DNA of 64,000 bases from Neurospora tetraspora (lineage: Eukaryota > Ascomycota > Sordariomycetes > Sordariales > Sordariaceae). A program made the position numbers and the translations under genes. Below are positions 44,901-54,216 of the stretch, piece after piece. The stretch lies in assembly GCF_033439725.1 (NCBI RefSeq), contig NW_026944384.1:2852001-2916000 (forward strand), read 5' to 3'. Every line of letters starts with the position of its first letter. Positions within the stretch are counted from its first letter, which is position 1. The notes under the pieces are model-generated. The model saw only the letters and a program-made list of their open reading frames with translations, was not told the DNA's origin and made no database searches.

Positions 44901-45105
44901 GGTCCTTATCCGTACCAGGGCAAGCAGCAACATTCCAGGTTCCGACCTTGACGCGTATCCGATGGGGGCGGGTATACTCTTCGCGCCGGGCGTAGATAGC
45001 TTGGTGTAACGAATGGGGGTTGGTTGTGGCCAGATCGACCGGGTCGGTGGTGGCGGACCCGGTCCGGGTGCGACTAAGGGGTGGTGGTCCTTCGGAGGAG
45101 GGCAT
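41923..45105 (-). CDS. OCRL/INPP5B-type inositol polyphosphate 5-phosphatase with ASH and RhoGAP-like domains
   Basis: Encodes 1060 aa in one exon, starting at ATG 45105. It removes the 5-phosphate of phosphoinositides such as PtdIns(4,5)P2, controlling membrane traffic. The catalytic domain (about 50-570) has the expected motifs in order: GTWN (55-58), LQEVVD (119-124), GNKGAV (200-205), NSHLASG (221-227), FGDLNFRLD (274-282), PSWCDRILY (442-450) and SDHKP (549-553). Two acidic Asp/Glu-rich inserts lie at about 315-385 and 460-535. An ASH (PapD-like) module follows, containing VDFGEVRFLQKQSATLTLANTGRV split over about 620-650. The C-terminus (about 790-1040) resembles a RhoGAP fold, likely catalytically inactive as in OCRL; the Arg finger was not identified. 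No CaaX box is present. The acidic inserts are larger than in animal OCRL. The gene is divergent from the Dcp1-like gene. Confidence 0.93.
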   Translation of the reverse strand: MPSSEGPPPLSRTRTGSATTDPVDLATTNPHSLHQAIYARREEYTRPHRIRVKVGTWNVAACPGTDKDLASWFVDGKGIDTALATLDLNRNAAIEGNTDGEDGVHILGGDKIGLYVLGLQEVVDLNTASQYVSRVYAGDEGVTQKWKTALDAALPPGYKLVASEQMTGLLLLIYASPEVAPTISNVSTVSVGTGLLGYMGNKGAVVTRIILGESTRLVFVNSHLASGIEGTYNERRIWDVGQILGRTRFKPVSFAGVSEDYEEKIGDEDFAFWFGDLNFRLDGLPGDDIRHLLMLHTKGEYGAPRPKFRRDNSLEGEPIIVHADKSSDAGDETNDDKSTTTHSTGDTKATDYDTKAIDYESDSDLDALPDPDDFLPDPHDDPTSLQATLDSLLPHDQLTRLIKQKKVFHDGWHEGAISFLPSYKYDVGTVGLFDSSEKRRAPSWCDRILYRTRKDKEAYDKKIKDAEDARKKDEEMKARGIDQAGDDDEVLFDYDPDNDGDDDHSPGVSRLEYDEYDEGEEGDDQHNRDDWVDRIRQDIYTSHQRITSSDHKPIISIFTLNYDAAVPDLKAQVHAEVAWELDRAENEGRPSLTVVNDSRDARGPGRPGGSQDSAEELVDFGEVRFLQKQSATLTLANTGRVACTFSFVEKPSPAKEDGPNPPPWLKTSFISSEPAIDDSQLPDMGKEVTLEPGETVRARLEVNVNHVEQARVLNSGKDRLEEVLILRVTDGRDHFIPVRGVWMPTCIGRSIDELIRVPEGGLRKFVHSLTEKNGGKVMSVPEEMDVHCAAPRELFKLTEALEAVTERVLADEQMLEEYKAPRASGWPFEEDTWRVTDNSLRASRAADLIDALDVGMAHIVDAFTAEVPAVERLETVAEVLQLFLRGLTDGIITTSLWSRIEQASLVSLGQGATAASKVPPQETAYEDDKGTILDILSTAPNHNISFVFLTATLAKVTTDLSPITKSDLELLKSDTPVRLSMLNRRSLTAGLVKRNTSSGSFGQAMAAMAARQAKERSFAEVFGELVCRAPVQKGMKDKERKAVVEKQRAVLELFLRRRGD

Positions 45106-45978
45106 GGTGGCGGCCTGTGTTATATATGTCGAGATGATATGTCCGCCGTGCTCATGATCATAGGAGCTGCCGAGTAAGGAATATCACGGCGCGCAAGGCA
45201 GCGTAAGAGTTGGTCAGTCGGTCGAGGTAGTTGTGTTTGGTCCAAGGCGGTTGGGCACTCGGGCAGGACTTGGGACGTAATGTCGAGGTGATGATGAAGA
45301 TAAGGCCTTTCGTTGTAATTGAGAGAATGCAAAGTTCGCGCCTAACCAAGGAACAAGAGCGCATCTACCGGTGCCGAGTCATGGTGTTGATCATGTTGCA
45401 ATCGGGAGGGGGTTGCCCTGTGACGGAGAGCGCCCAGCCCTGTTCACAGGGAGATCAGGGTCGCTGGTCCAGTGAATGATGACGCTGTCTCGAGCTTGTC
45501 CACTGCCCCTGTCTTTATCAGTCTAGGTCCCACTTATAACGTTTATCGCTTGTCTTTGAGTGGTCAGTCTCTGGAGCTCCCCAGATTTACCCCACCAAAC
45601 ACTCGCGCGGCAGGCACCTCGGCGCTGCTTGACGCCCAACACATCATCTCGTGGCCGCTGCTACCTCTACAACAACATTCAGTACGCCTTGTAATACCGG
45701 TACTCCCCATCAACAACTCTACGTCTTTGCAATTTATCCGATTGCCGCGCGCAATTTACACAGCTGAGGCGACGACACTCACTCACTCTGTCGAATTATT
45801 CCTCTACGCCCAGTCTTCTATCGTCGACATCCTCCATCGAAGCCGCGTCTCTCGAGTACGTCCATATCACGGACATCGTCGCCCTCAAGTCATCACAAAC
45901 ACACACGCACCCAACGCGGACACCCACGCCTTTTCTTCTCGAAATCCCGAACCTCCCCCATACCCAAGAACTGCCACC
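45106..45978. promoter_or_regulatory. Divergent promoter region, 5-phosphatase / Dcp1-like
   Basis: 870 bp between two divergent starts. The frame of the Dcp1-like gene stays open upstream to 45472, but that portion is CA/CT-rich leader-like sequence. Confidence 0.5.
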
Positions 45979-46860
45979 ATGAGCGGGAGACCACCCCCTC
46001 GCAAGGGGCGCAGGGGCAACAACCACTCCTACAACAATGGCGGCTCCCGAGAAAGCGGCCCCCGCTATGCCCAGCAGTCCGATTACGATAGTGACGCCAT
46101 CAACACCAGCTATGCGGTCCAGCCCAGCGATGCCGAGAACCGCATGTACGACCCCAAAAACTACGTGCCAGAAGTGGACGGGTCGGTTACCTATGTGCAC
46201 ACCACCCGTACCAACTACGAGCTCAACATGTCCGTGCTGAAGCGCTACGTCTCTGGCCTCCGCGCCATCCCCTTGACCTGCTCCTTCGTCCGGCTTTACG
46301 AGTGGTCTTCAACAACAAACTCCTGGGAACTGCGCGATGTCGAGGGCCCCATGTTCCTTTGCGAGTGCGACCCTATCGTCCTGCCCACAGGCCACGAACT
46401 ACCACAGGTCAACCTCTTTGTGCTGAATCGACGTAGTATGGAGAATCTCACCATCAACCTGTCAAAAGTCGAGATGTACGAGGCCACCAACGAGAAGTTT
46501 CTGAGTCTGAAAATGGAGGCCGACGAAGCTGGCGGAACCGGGAGGGCCCTCGGCTTTCATTTACACAGCACCGAGGAGAAAGAGGGTCAGTGTCCCGTGG
46601 AGTATCCCGACTGGAGTCTTATTGAGGCCCAGTGGCAGAAGGCAAGGGCAGCCTTGAGCGCGGTTAATAACCAGGTTGTCGGGGCTCAGTATGAGCAGGG
46701 CATGCCGAACAACGGGGCTGCCGCTGCAGATTACACTCAGGCGCCAGCACCATGGGCATCTCTGGGAGCGTTCAGTGGAAACAGCGAAGGGAGTTCTTTG
46801 GCGGGGAGGCAGCTAAACATCAATGACCTCTTTGGCGCTCAACGGCATGGGGGAGGTTAG
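45979..46860 (+). CDS. Dcp1-like EVH1-domain protein (mRNA decapping activator family)
   Basis: Encodes 293 aa from the ATG at 45979 (CTGCCACCATGAGC); the frame is open upstream to 45472, but the translation there has no protein-like character and the Kozak match supports 45979. Dcp1 activates the decapping enzyme Dcp2 in 5'-3' mRNA decay. After a disordered Arg/Gly/Asn-rich N-terminus (1-75) the EVH1 core runs from about 80 to 196. Its marks are LNMSVLKRYVSGLRAI, then VRLYEWSSTTNSWELRDVEG with the conserved Trp and xVEGxxF pattern, then VNLFVLNRRSMENLTINL and a final ALGFHLH strand. This order (helix-strand, W-x-x-x-x-VEG, FVLNR-x-x-x-EN) is that of Dcp1. The C-terminal 95 residues carry WSLIEAQWQKARAAL (helical) and end in NINDLFGAQ, a possible short interaction motif. 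A divergent paralog of Dcp1 is possible. Confidence 0.8.
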   Translation: MSGRPPPRKGRRGNNHSYNNGGSRESGPRYAQQSDYDSDAINTSYAVQPSDAENRMYDPKNYVPEVDGSVTYVHTTRTNYELNMSVLKRYVSGLRAIPLTCSFVRLYEWSSTTNSWELRDVEGPMFLCECDPIVLPTGHELPQVNLFVLNRRSMENLTINLSKVEMYEATNEKFLSLKMEADEAGGTGRALGFHLHSTEEKEGQCPVEYPDWSLIEAQWQKARAALSAVNNQVVGAQYEQGMPNNGAAAADYTQAPAPWASLGAFSGNSEGSSLAGRQLNINDLFGAQRHGGG

Positions 46861-47110
46861 GGAGCTGAGCAGCGTCTGGCGGAAACTTGATTTCCTACAG
46901 CGAAATATCAAACATCAACAGCGATACCATATTGGTTTACATGCTATGCTTATATGCTAGCGAATCGGTACCGAGTATCTTGCCATACACTGTGTGAACT
47001 GCGTCCGCACAACTGTGCTGCTAACATGACTACCGATATTGAATGTTCGACGTTGATCGTCCTCTTCCCTTCTACATCCTCTTTTACTGACACAAGTCGA
47101 CAACACCATC

Positions 47111-47968
47111 ATGACACCCGCCAAACTTTCCCGAGCCCCAAGGCCATTGTCACAGTCAAGCGTCATTAGCCTGCCTGAAAATCTCGTTCAAGCTGCGCAA
47201 ACTCAAATTGATCTCATCGCCTCGTGTCGGCTTTGGCTCGACAACCACACCTCGATCGGATGCAATGCTTCATCGTGGCGCGAGGTCAACGCCAAACTTG
47301 TATCCCATGTTGCTGAATACAGGATCCGAATCGAGGATTTGAAGCTAAAATACTTGGACGGAGAGCCAATTCGAGCCGAAAATGAAGATCAAGACGGGGC
47401 AATTCCCGACGATGCATGGAAGCTGCAAGTGCGAGAAAGCGAATCTGATCCACTGATGCTCATTTTAACGACTGGGGAGGATGACCCGATTGTTGAGGTC
47501 AAGTTCGAGAACCGAGATCAACTGGAGTCAGCTATGGGGGTATGTTTTATGTGTTGAAACGGCCATTCATGGACATGAAACTACATTCTGACCTCGTACA
47601 TCGCGACAAGGACAAGTACTTCGGATATATCACCAAGGTGTTCCAAGCCTTTGAACAAGCCGAGTGGGATCTTGTCCAGCAGTTCCGTATGTCGAGGGAG
47701 ATTGAGGAGGAAAGGGAAGCACTCAGGTATGTACTATCCATGGGAATTTAAATACCCCCGTCACCCACCAGGCAACCTGGATAACACTTGGAAAACCGGC
47801 AGTCAACCACCAGAGGAAACAGTCCAGAAGCACATCGACTTGCTAAAAGAGTACAACGACATGAAGGACATTGGCCAGCAGCTCATTGGCTTGATTGCCG
47901 ATAACAAGGGGATGTCTATCGGCGCATTGTATGAAGATGGGCAGTACGGGGTGACTGCTGATGACTGA
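47111..47968 (+). CDS. swi5: Swi5-domain recombination protein
   Basis: Three exons: 47111-47539, 47611-47726 and 47803-47968. The introns are 71 bp (GTATGT, TCTGAC, ACAAG) and 76 bp (GTATGT, GGATAAC, GGCAG); all junctions keep frame and give 236 aa. Swi5 with Sfr1 stimulates Rad51/Dmc1 strand exchange in recombination repair and meiosis. The Swi5 signature occupies the C-terminus: ETVQKHIDLLKEYNDMKDIGQQLIGLIADNKG split over about 182-213, then ALYEDGQYGV. Swi5 proteins are often about 80-120 aa. Here an N-terminal extension of about 180 residues, with a helical segment (LVQAAQTQIDLIASCRLWLDNH region) and a coiled-coil-like middle part (EWDLVQQFRMSREIEEER), precedes it. The exon choice in the middle is inferred; frames do not join without the two introns. 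Confidence 0.78.
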
Positions 47969-48236
47969 ACCCACTTCATACCTCACCTGTAAGTGCACTC
48001 ATTCACTGTTTGGAAGCAACATCCAATATGTACAGACTAGCAAGATTTGCACACCATGTGCTATGTACACCACGCCCATCAAGGTCCGGTCCAGTCCAGC
48101 TCAGCCCAGTCCAGTCCAGTCCAGCTCGATCCCCTCTTGTTCCATTCCGTTTCATCCCATCATCTCATCCATTCGTAAGGTATCATTCATCTCTCCTCCT
48201 ATTCCTATTCCTATTCCCATTCCCAAGGGCGGTTGC

Positions 48237-48814
48237 TTACTTGCACGCAACAAAGTTGTTGCCGCTAGCACCAGTGTGGGTGATGAGCATATCCAAGTTG
48301 CCCTTGGAGTCAAAGACGACACGATCAGCGCCGGGAGAGCCGCCGGTGTAGGCCTTGCCGGACGACAGGATCGGGAACTCGTACCAGGGCTTGGCGGTGG
48401 GGAAGCTGAAGCCCTCGTAGTTGTTGTACTGGTGGGGGTAGGTGCCTGTTGGTTGGGTGGGTTGGGTGTTAGTATTCTTGCTTTAGAGGGTTGAGGGAGG
48501 AGAAGGGTGAGAGTGGGTAAAGCAAGGAAGAAAAGCAAGAGGGAGGGGGAAAAAAACGTACTGCTTCCAGCGGTGCTCCCAGAGCTATAATAGCCGTAAC
48601 CTTTGTTCAGAGCAGCAGTGACGGCAGAAGATGTGTAGCAGACGGAGCCGCAGGTGTACTGGCAAGCCTGGGCAGTGAAGTCGCCAGTGGTGGTCTCGGC
48701 AGTGGGCTCGACGGCAACATCGACGATAGCCTCGGGGGCAGCGACCGGGATGGCGGCGCCGGAGACGGCGACGACGGAGAGGAGGGAGATGAAGGCGGAG
48801 AGGAGCTGGACCAT
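48237..48814 (-). CDS. Secreted guanyl-specific ribonuclease (N1/T1 family)
   Basis: Exons 48814-48562 and 48445-48237, with a 116-bp intron (GTACGT donor, CTAAC branch, AACAG acceptor), encode 153 aa. The precursor has a signal peptide (1-19) and a short acidic pro-region to about residue 48. The mature enzyme starts [11 protein letters not shown]. It is a small extracellular RNase cutting after G; the RNase N1/T1 signs are paired Cys near the N-terminus, NNYEGF with the catalytic Glu, [23 protein letters not shown] with the catalytic Arg, [11 protein letters not shown] with the catalytic His, and VAC at the end. Mature length (about 105 aa) fits the family. A TATA-like run lies 150 bp upstream (48964-48973). 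It is a digestive enzyme; it lacks the long loops of ribotoxins. A Lys follows the terminal Cys. Confidence 0.95.
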
Positions 48815-48963
48815 TTTGACGGCTTGTTTGAGTTGGTTTGGTGGGATAAGATGAGATGAGATGAGATGAGAAACGAACGAAACGGGTATCACACGGTGGA
48901 ACTGAAGGACGAGGACGAGGACGAGGACTGGTTCGATCACCAGATGACCTTGATGGCCTCGTT

Positions 48964-48973
48964 CTTATATATA
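48964..48973 (-). promoter_or_regulatory. TATA-like box upstream of ribonuclease N1
   Basis: TATATATAAG on the minus strand lies about 150 bp before the ribonuclease start codon, a usual distance for a fungal gene with a short leader. Confidence 0.5.
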
Positions 48974-50444
48974 TCTAAAACTCCCAGGAGAGATGTCTTA
49001 CGGACGTTCGGCCTATGAAGCATGTGTCGATCAATCGCTGGCATATCCCAAAAGGGAAGGTTCCTGCATCTTGAAATGTGGGTAGGAGCCGTCTAAGCAG
49101 GTGGGTGTGAGCGCCGTGGGAGCGTGAGTGGATGGGTGGGTGAGATTGCCGGATTAGGTACGCAGATCAGAAGGGACGATGGCGGGACTAAGTTACATGG
49201 TGAGCGGGTGAGATAAGTAAGTGTGTCTCCTCTCATGTGAATGGAAAGCATGGCGGTAAAGCGATATGTACCGTACACAAAGTCACCCACATGGAGGTAT
49301 GGAGACAATCAGTCAGGTACACCGCGAAAGAAGAGACACGGGAGATCTCCTGGAGAGATCTCTCAAGAACTCCACGCATCAATTTGGGTTTGCGATAAGT
49401 GGTGATGGGGTTTCGCAGGTATGTACAAGACCGTTCAACTCTTGATCGTGACTGGATCATTACCCATGTCACTCACTCCTTTGATCCCCCCCCGAGCTCC
49501 AAACAGGTGCGTTTCATCCAAACATCTGAACAACCTTCCCCGCAATCTGCAACAACAGCGAATAACGTACAGAAAACGACCTCACAAATCTTCTAATTTC
49601 TATCCAAAACACAAACGACCTCACCGTCAAAACCCACGAGGAGAGACCACCGCATCTTGATTGGTTGCGGGTATCGAGCATCGGCTTCGGGGCAGAATCG
49701 ACGACGGCCAAGAACACGCGGGTCATTTCATGCCCAGCTCTTTAGTACCGGCAGATCACCATCCGGATTTCATGGAGTCCGATCTCCGGCAGCGTCTACA
49801 TAAAATAGTAACAGCGCTATTCCCACGCCAGCTGGCCCAGCAACGCCCGCCAGCGAATCAAGATGCGCACGAGCCGAGGAGAACGACCGCCAGACGGAGC
49901 GGCTTTCCAAACACGGAAGCTCCCTTTCGCTCCTTGGCTTGCCCTTGGCCGGTTGTTTCTTTTTTCCTTATCAAAACTAAAAGATGGGGAAATGCATGCA
50001 AGGTCCGTGTCCTAATCCTTGTCCACGAATTCATATTTCTGTCCAGCCATTCCAGTCCATTATCATCGCAACCTTCTTGTTTGTTGTTACGATTTGCGAA
50101 AGCCTTCATCTTCATTGGAATTACCCATCTACTCATCCACATCCAAGGTTTGAAGTCGTCCATGAACAAAGCAGAAAGGGGGGTATGCAGCGCGTTCTCT
50201 ATCAACGGTCTACCGTTGCCTACTGGTCACTTTAAAGGGCAACTCTTCATGTTGGACTTCGGTGTACCTCGCTCCTTGAACCGACCCCTGTTTTACTTTT
50301 TGATCCTGTGCCTGATTCGGGTGCCCCGATTTGACCTTAGAAGTTGGGGTTGGGAGGAGGGGGGGTTGTTATCGCAACCCATCCTTTCTGCCCAAGAAAG
50401 ACGCACACGCATGGCAGCAGTGTGGTTTTCTTGGAGTAGAAGTA
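48974..50444. other. Intergenic region
   Basis: No supported gene. The long + strand frame at 49661-50464 begins with TTG, and its translation shows no domain or protein-like composition; I leave it out. Confidence 0.45.
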
Positions 50445-50609
50445 CCGCATTTTCTCAGTCGTAACGGAAATGCTTTGTGGATCATACTGGGATTATGAAC
50501 CAATCCAGTTGACAAGATGCTGCATATGTAGCTAAGAGCAAGCTCAAAACACCTGCATAAGGTGTGGCCTTCCCCAAAGAGGATTTCCGTTATGAGTGAG
50601 AAAATGCGG
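50445..50609. mobile_element. TA-flanked MITE, 165 bp (Tc1/mariner-like)
   Basis: The termini 50445-50471 and 50583-50609 are 27-bp inverted repeats with 25 matches (CCGCATTTTCTCAGTCGTAA on the left, CCGCATTTTCTCACTCATAA on the right arm). Each end abuts a TA dinucleotide (50443-50444 and 50610-50611), the target-site duplication of Tc1/mariner elements. The 111-bp core has no coding potential. A stem-loop of non-transposon origin cannot be ruled out without other copies. Confidence 0.65.
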
Positions 50610-51258
50610 TAGGTGTCATGTGTCGGATGTCGGCGACGAGCGATGAAAAGACGTCTCTTTTATCACTTATCAGATTATCTGACATTGCTTCTAGTCTGGG
50701 GTGGTGATTTATCCAGGTGTAGCTAGAGGTATCTTCGGCCTCATATCATACAGCGGCGGGACCTAACTATCTGCATTCTAGCTCTTTACTTACTGACGAC
50801 TTTACGCCAACATCATCGCCCTTTTTCAATGGAAGGCGACGGCGTACAGCCCGGTCCGGACACTTTCCCACCTCGGTCTACTGCCTGCTTGACATACGTA
50901 TGTCCAGAGAAGCAAAACCACCAGCAGACAATATCCGACACCTTGCCTTTTACCGGTGACTCTCAAGATATCGTGAGGTGACCCGATGTCAATGCATCTG
51001 CTGAACCGCCAGGGTTCACAGTCGATAGTCGATAGCCGATATGCCAACTTCACCTTTACCTTCCTCAAGGCCCATGAGTGTCTCTACCGAAAGGCCGAAA
51101 GACAGATGACACATAGAAACTCTCCCACATCTTGATATCAGGATGATCAAGTCTCGTCGAGGTCGTACGCGGGGGGATGACATCTGGGTAAAAAAAAAAA
51201 AAAACATCGTCAGTAATCGTCAACGCGCTCGAATTAGAGAGAAGACTGGAAAGGAATT
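50610..51258. other. Intergenic region with poly-A tract
   Basis: About 650 bp without a supported gene; a run of 14 A lies at about 51189-51203. Confidence 0.45.
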
Positions 51259-51927
51259 CTAGCCCTTGAACCACTTACTTCTATCATTGACAAGAGCCTG
51301 AGGGTAGTTAACGAACTTCTCGCTAGAAGTGAATGCTTCACCCCCGACTCTTTCTCGTCTCCTCCTCTCATCGACATCGTCGTCGATAGGGAGAAAAACA
51401 GGAACAGAGATATACCCCGGGCCCGTAGCCGGAGCAACCGGCTTCCCTATCTCTGAAGGCAGACAACTTGGTTCACTGACGCCGCCGCCGCCGCCGACAG
51501 GTATACACCGAGCCCCAGTCAACGCAAAGGTAGAAGAGGTAGTCCCATCGCCATTCGCCTCTGTAGAAGAACCCGGATTATTGCGTCCTTCTACTCTCAT
51601 CCCGATCGGCACCAACTCCCCATCCCCATCCCCATCTTCTTCGCCATCTTCCTCAATCGCCTTCTTCAACGACATCACCCTCCCTACCAGTATTCGCTCC
51701 TCCTCTATACACCCCGCACAAGACTTTTCTAGGCTGTAGTCGATGACGGGTGGGAGGAAGAGCATGTCGACTATGCCGCATTTACACGAGTTGTTGTTGT
51801 TGTCCTCCGCCTCCCGCAATATGGAGTTCCCAGAGGTATCAACGTCGACGGCCCTGACGGTCCTCACTATTTTGCTCTTGTGAGTATCTCCTGGGCAAAA
51901 GACTCGTTGGCGGTAGGTTTTGCACAT
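51259..51927 (-). CDS. Orphan protein with Cys pairs, unknown function
   Basis: Encodes 222 aa in one exon, first ATG at 51927. The N-terminus MCKTYRQRVFCPGDTH has the form often seen in small fungal orphan proteins that begin with a C-x-xx-x-C pattern. A second Cys group follows at about 48-75 (CKCGIVDMLFLPPV then KSCAGCIEEE), possibly binding metal. The rest is low complexity: an Asp/Gly/Glu-rich tract (about 95-108), a Gly run and Pro/Ser-rich sequence. The C-terminus FVNYPQALVNDRSKWFKG is helical. I recognise no domain. Codon use and the presence of ordered Cys pairs argue for a real gene, but without homologs the call is moderate. Confidence 0.5.
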   Translation of the reverse strand: MCKTYRQRVFCPGDTHKSKIVRTVRAVDVDTSGNSILREAEDNNNNSCKCGIVDMLFLPPVIDYSLEKSCAGCIEEERILVGRVMSLKKAIEEDGEEDGDGDGELVPIGMRVEGRNNPGSSTEANGDGTTSSTFALTGARCIPVGGGGGVSEPSCLPSEIGKPVAPATGPGYISVPVFLPIDDDVDERRRRERVGGEAFTSSEKFVNYPQALVNDRSKWFKG

Positions 51928-52367
51928 TTTTTCCGTCTTATTCAGGGGCAGTGTTGCTTCATTTCGACCAGCGAATGGTCAAGTCAAATCGGTTGGTTAG
52001 TTGGTTGTCTTTTTGGTTGGATTGTATGCAGAAGATTGATGATTTTGAGTCTGTTCGACTTCACAGAGTTGAACGAGTAGGTAGGTACAAGTTGGTTCTG
52101 GACGCCCATCGTGACTGCCCTTTGTTGACCGGATTCAACATCCGTCACGTTGGCTAACTGCCCTGGTCAGGTACCTACCTTGGCTAGGTACCAAGGAAGG
52201 GGAATAATGCACTTCCTCTCTTGATCGAACAAAGACGCATGGGATTCATTGTCGTTACTTCTATCATTTGCAGTAGTAAGACCTCCCGCTAGCCTTGCAT
52301 AACATTATAACTGACACGCTACCCTCAGGAAAAAAGAAACCGGAAAGCACATTGACCATGACCGTGA
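51928..52367. other. Intergenic region
   Basis: 440 bp between two minus-strand genes; GGTACCTA-type short palindromic words occur near 52170-52190. Nothing else seen. Confidence 0.4.
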
Positions 52368-54216
52368 TTACAGATTTGCAAAAACACAAAAGCCACCCCA
52401 TAAGAGCGCCATCCCAATAGCAGCGGTAAGAGTCTTTCCAGCTGCCCCGGACTTTGCTGCAGAAGGCGACGGTCCGCCCACTGTTATTGTCGAAGTGGCC
52501 GTGAACACACCACCACCACCACCATTCTGACCCAGTGAGGTGTTTGGCGACTGAACACCCGAAGTGGCCGTGACCACACCACCACCACCACCACCGCCAC
52601 CACCATTCTGACCCAGTGAGGTGGTTGGCCGCTGAACACCTGAAGTGGCCGCGACTACACCACCACCACCATTCTGACCCAGTGAGGTGGTTGGCCGCTG
52701 AACACCTGAAGTGAACGGAACGCTATTCGTGGTCGTTGCGCCTTCCCAAGCGGCAGGCTCGGTGCTAGCCGTCGGGATCGGTGTTGCCGTTGAGTTGCTG
52801 GGGTTGAGAACACTGGAGAAGATGAAAGTTGTTAGCCAAATAGTATGAACCAGGATACCTCGAGGGGAAAAGAAATGGACTGACTCACCAATCAACAACA
52901 TGCACCACCCCATTCTCCACCAACACATCACTCTTGACCACCCTCGCCCCATTAACAAACACCTGCTTGCTAGTACTTCCACTTCCACTTCCACTTCCAC
53001 TTGTATTATCATCATCATCATCATCATCATCGGCAGCCGTCCCGTCCCCCGTGGACGTCGTCGACCCATCAACCACCCGTACTTTGACCGTCCCCCCTTC
53101 CACCGTATCATAGTCTTTTTCAAACTCACTGGCCCCCCCATCTCTTCTCGCATTTTTATCTTGATCATCTCCATCCCTTGTGTCACTGCTATCACTCTGC
53201 TGCTCCAACAAATCACTATAAAACACCTTCCCCTTTTGGCCCTTCAGCACGTGATACCCCATAATGTCCGCCAACTTTTTCTTGTTCATGTCCGACACCA
53301 CGCTGCCCACCAGGTTCCAGGCCTCGTTGGAGGGCACGAACATGGTGATGTCTTGTTGGGTGTTGAAGAGGTCTGTAAGGTTGGCTCTGCTTAAAGCGCC
53401 GACGGAGGCGGTTAGGGAGAGGATGGAGGTTTCGTCGTCGTCTCCGTTGGTTGATGAGGAGGAGGAGGAAGAGGATGATGAAGAAGAAGAAGAAGAAGAT
53501 CTGGAAGGGCCAAAAGAGGCGAGGGTGTCGTTAAGTCGTGAAGGGAGAGAAAGCACATGGTCGATTATGTGAATGGTTCCCCCGGAGAAATTGAAGTTGG
53601 CTTGGGTTATTGTTGATTTGGTTATTGGTTGTGAACCGCCAGACCCGGTAGTGCCGGAGTAGAAGGAAACCACATCACTACCACTACCATCACTAGAAGA
53701 AGAACTCGAGGAGCGAGCTATAACCCGTTGTCCACCGGAGACGTTGGCGTAGGGAGTGCTGTTCGGCGCTAATAGGGTGGGAATGAAGAGTGAGTTCCCA
53801 TCTATCCCGCTCCCATCACCACCCACACTATCATCCCCCCTCCTCCTCCTTCTTCTCTTTGCCGCCGCCGCCGCAGCACTACCACTACCACCACCAGTAC
53901 CAGCAGTCAAGTTACTCGTCCACCACACCCCCCTCAAAACATGATAATCCCAAAACGCCTCCACCAGCTCCGGGTCTGAGTTATCCAAGTCGTCCAAAGT
54001 GACGGCGGTCAGCGCGTCGTTGCTGGGCGCTAGAATGGTGATGTTTGAGGTCCCGTTGATGGCGGCGAATAAGGCCGGTTGGGTCTGGATGTAGCTGTTG
54101 AATGTTGAGAGGCTGTCGTTGAGGGACTGGAGGGTCTCGGTTAGAGTTTGGGCGGAGGCGGTGGGTAATGTGGTGGTGGCTAGGGCTATTGTGGGAAGGG
54201 TGCGTTTGGGTTTCAT
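52368..54216 (-). CDS. Fasciclin (FAS1)-domain GPI-anchored cell-surface protein
   Basis: Exons 54216-52889 and 52812-52368 flank a 76-bp intron (GTGAGT donor, GGCTAACAAC branch, TCCAG acceptor), giving 590 aa. A signal peptide (about 1-22) is followed by two FAS1 modules. The first, about 22-230, has ITILAPSNDAL, then YHVLRGVWW and IHIIDHVL. The second, about 255-445, has ITMFVPSNEAW, YHVLKG and VVHVVDCVL at its end. Ser and Asp runs interrupt both domains. FAS1 modules mediate adhesion; in fungi such proteins are wall or membrane-anchored. The C-terminal exon holds three tandem copies of a 22-26 residue repeat (SGVQRPTTSLGQNGGGG and variants) and ends in a hydrophobic segment (TLTAAIGMALLWGGFCVFANL region) that fits a GPI signal. 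The frame is open upstream to 54432, but ATG 54216 directly precedes the signal peptide. Confidence 0.88.
52499..52712. repeat. Triplicated coding tandem repeat with (CCACCA)n
   Basis: Three units of about 66-78 bp, each containing CTGACCCAGTGAGGTG and a CCA-rich Gly-encoding run, lie in the second exon of the FAS1 gene. The units differ mainly in the length of the Gly run, as expected of slippage. Confidence 0.8.

Noticed and set aside
48237-48814. Ribotoxin (sarcin-like)
   Set aside because: Length and motifs are those of the small T1/N1 ribonucleases, without the long loops of ribotoxins.
49661-50464. 267-codon plus-strand open frame
   Set aside because: It starts with TTG, has no domain, and its 3' end enters the TA-flanked MITE.
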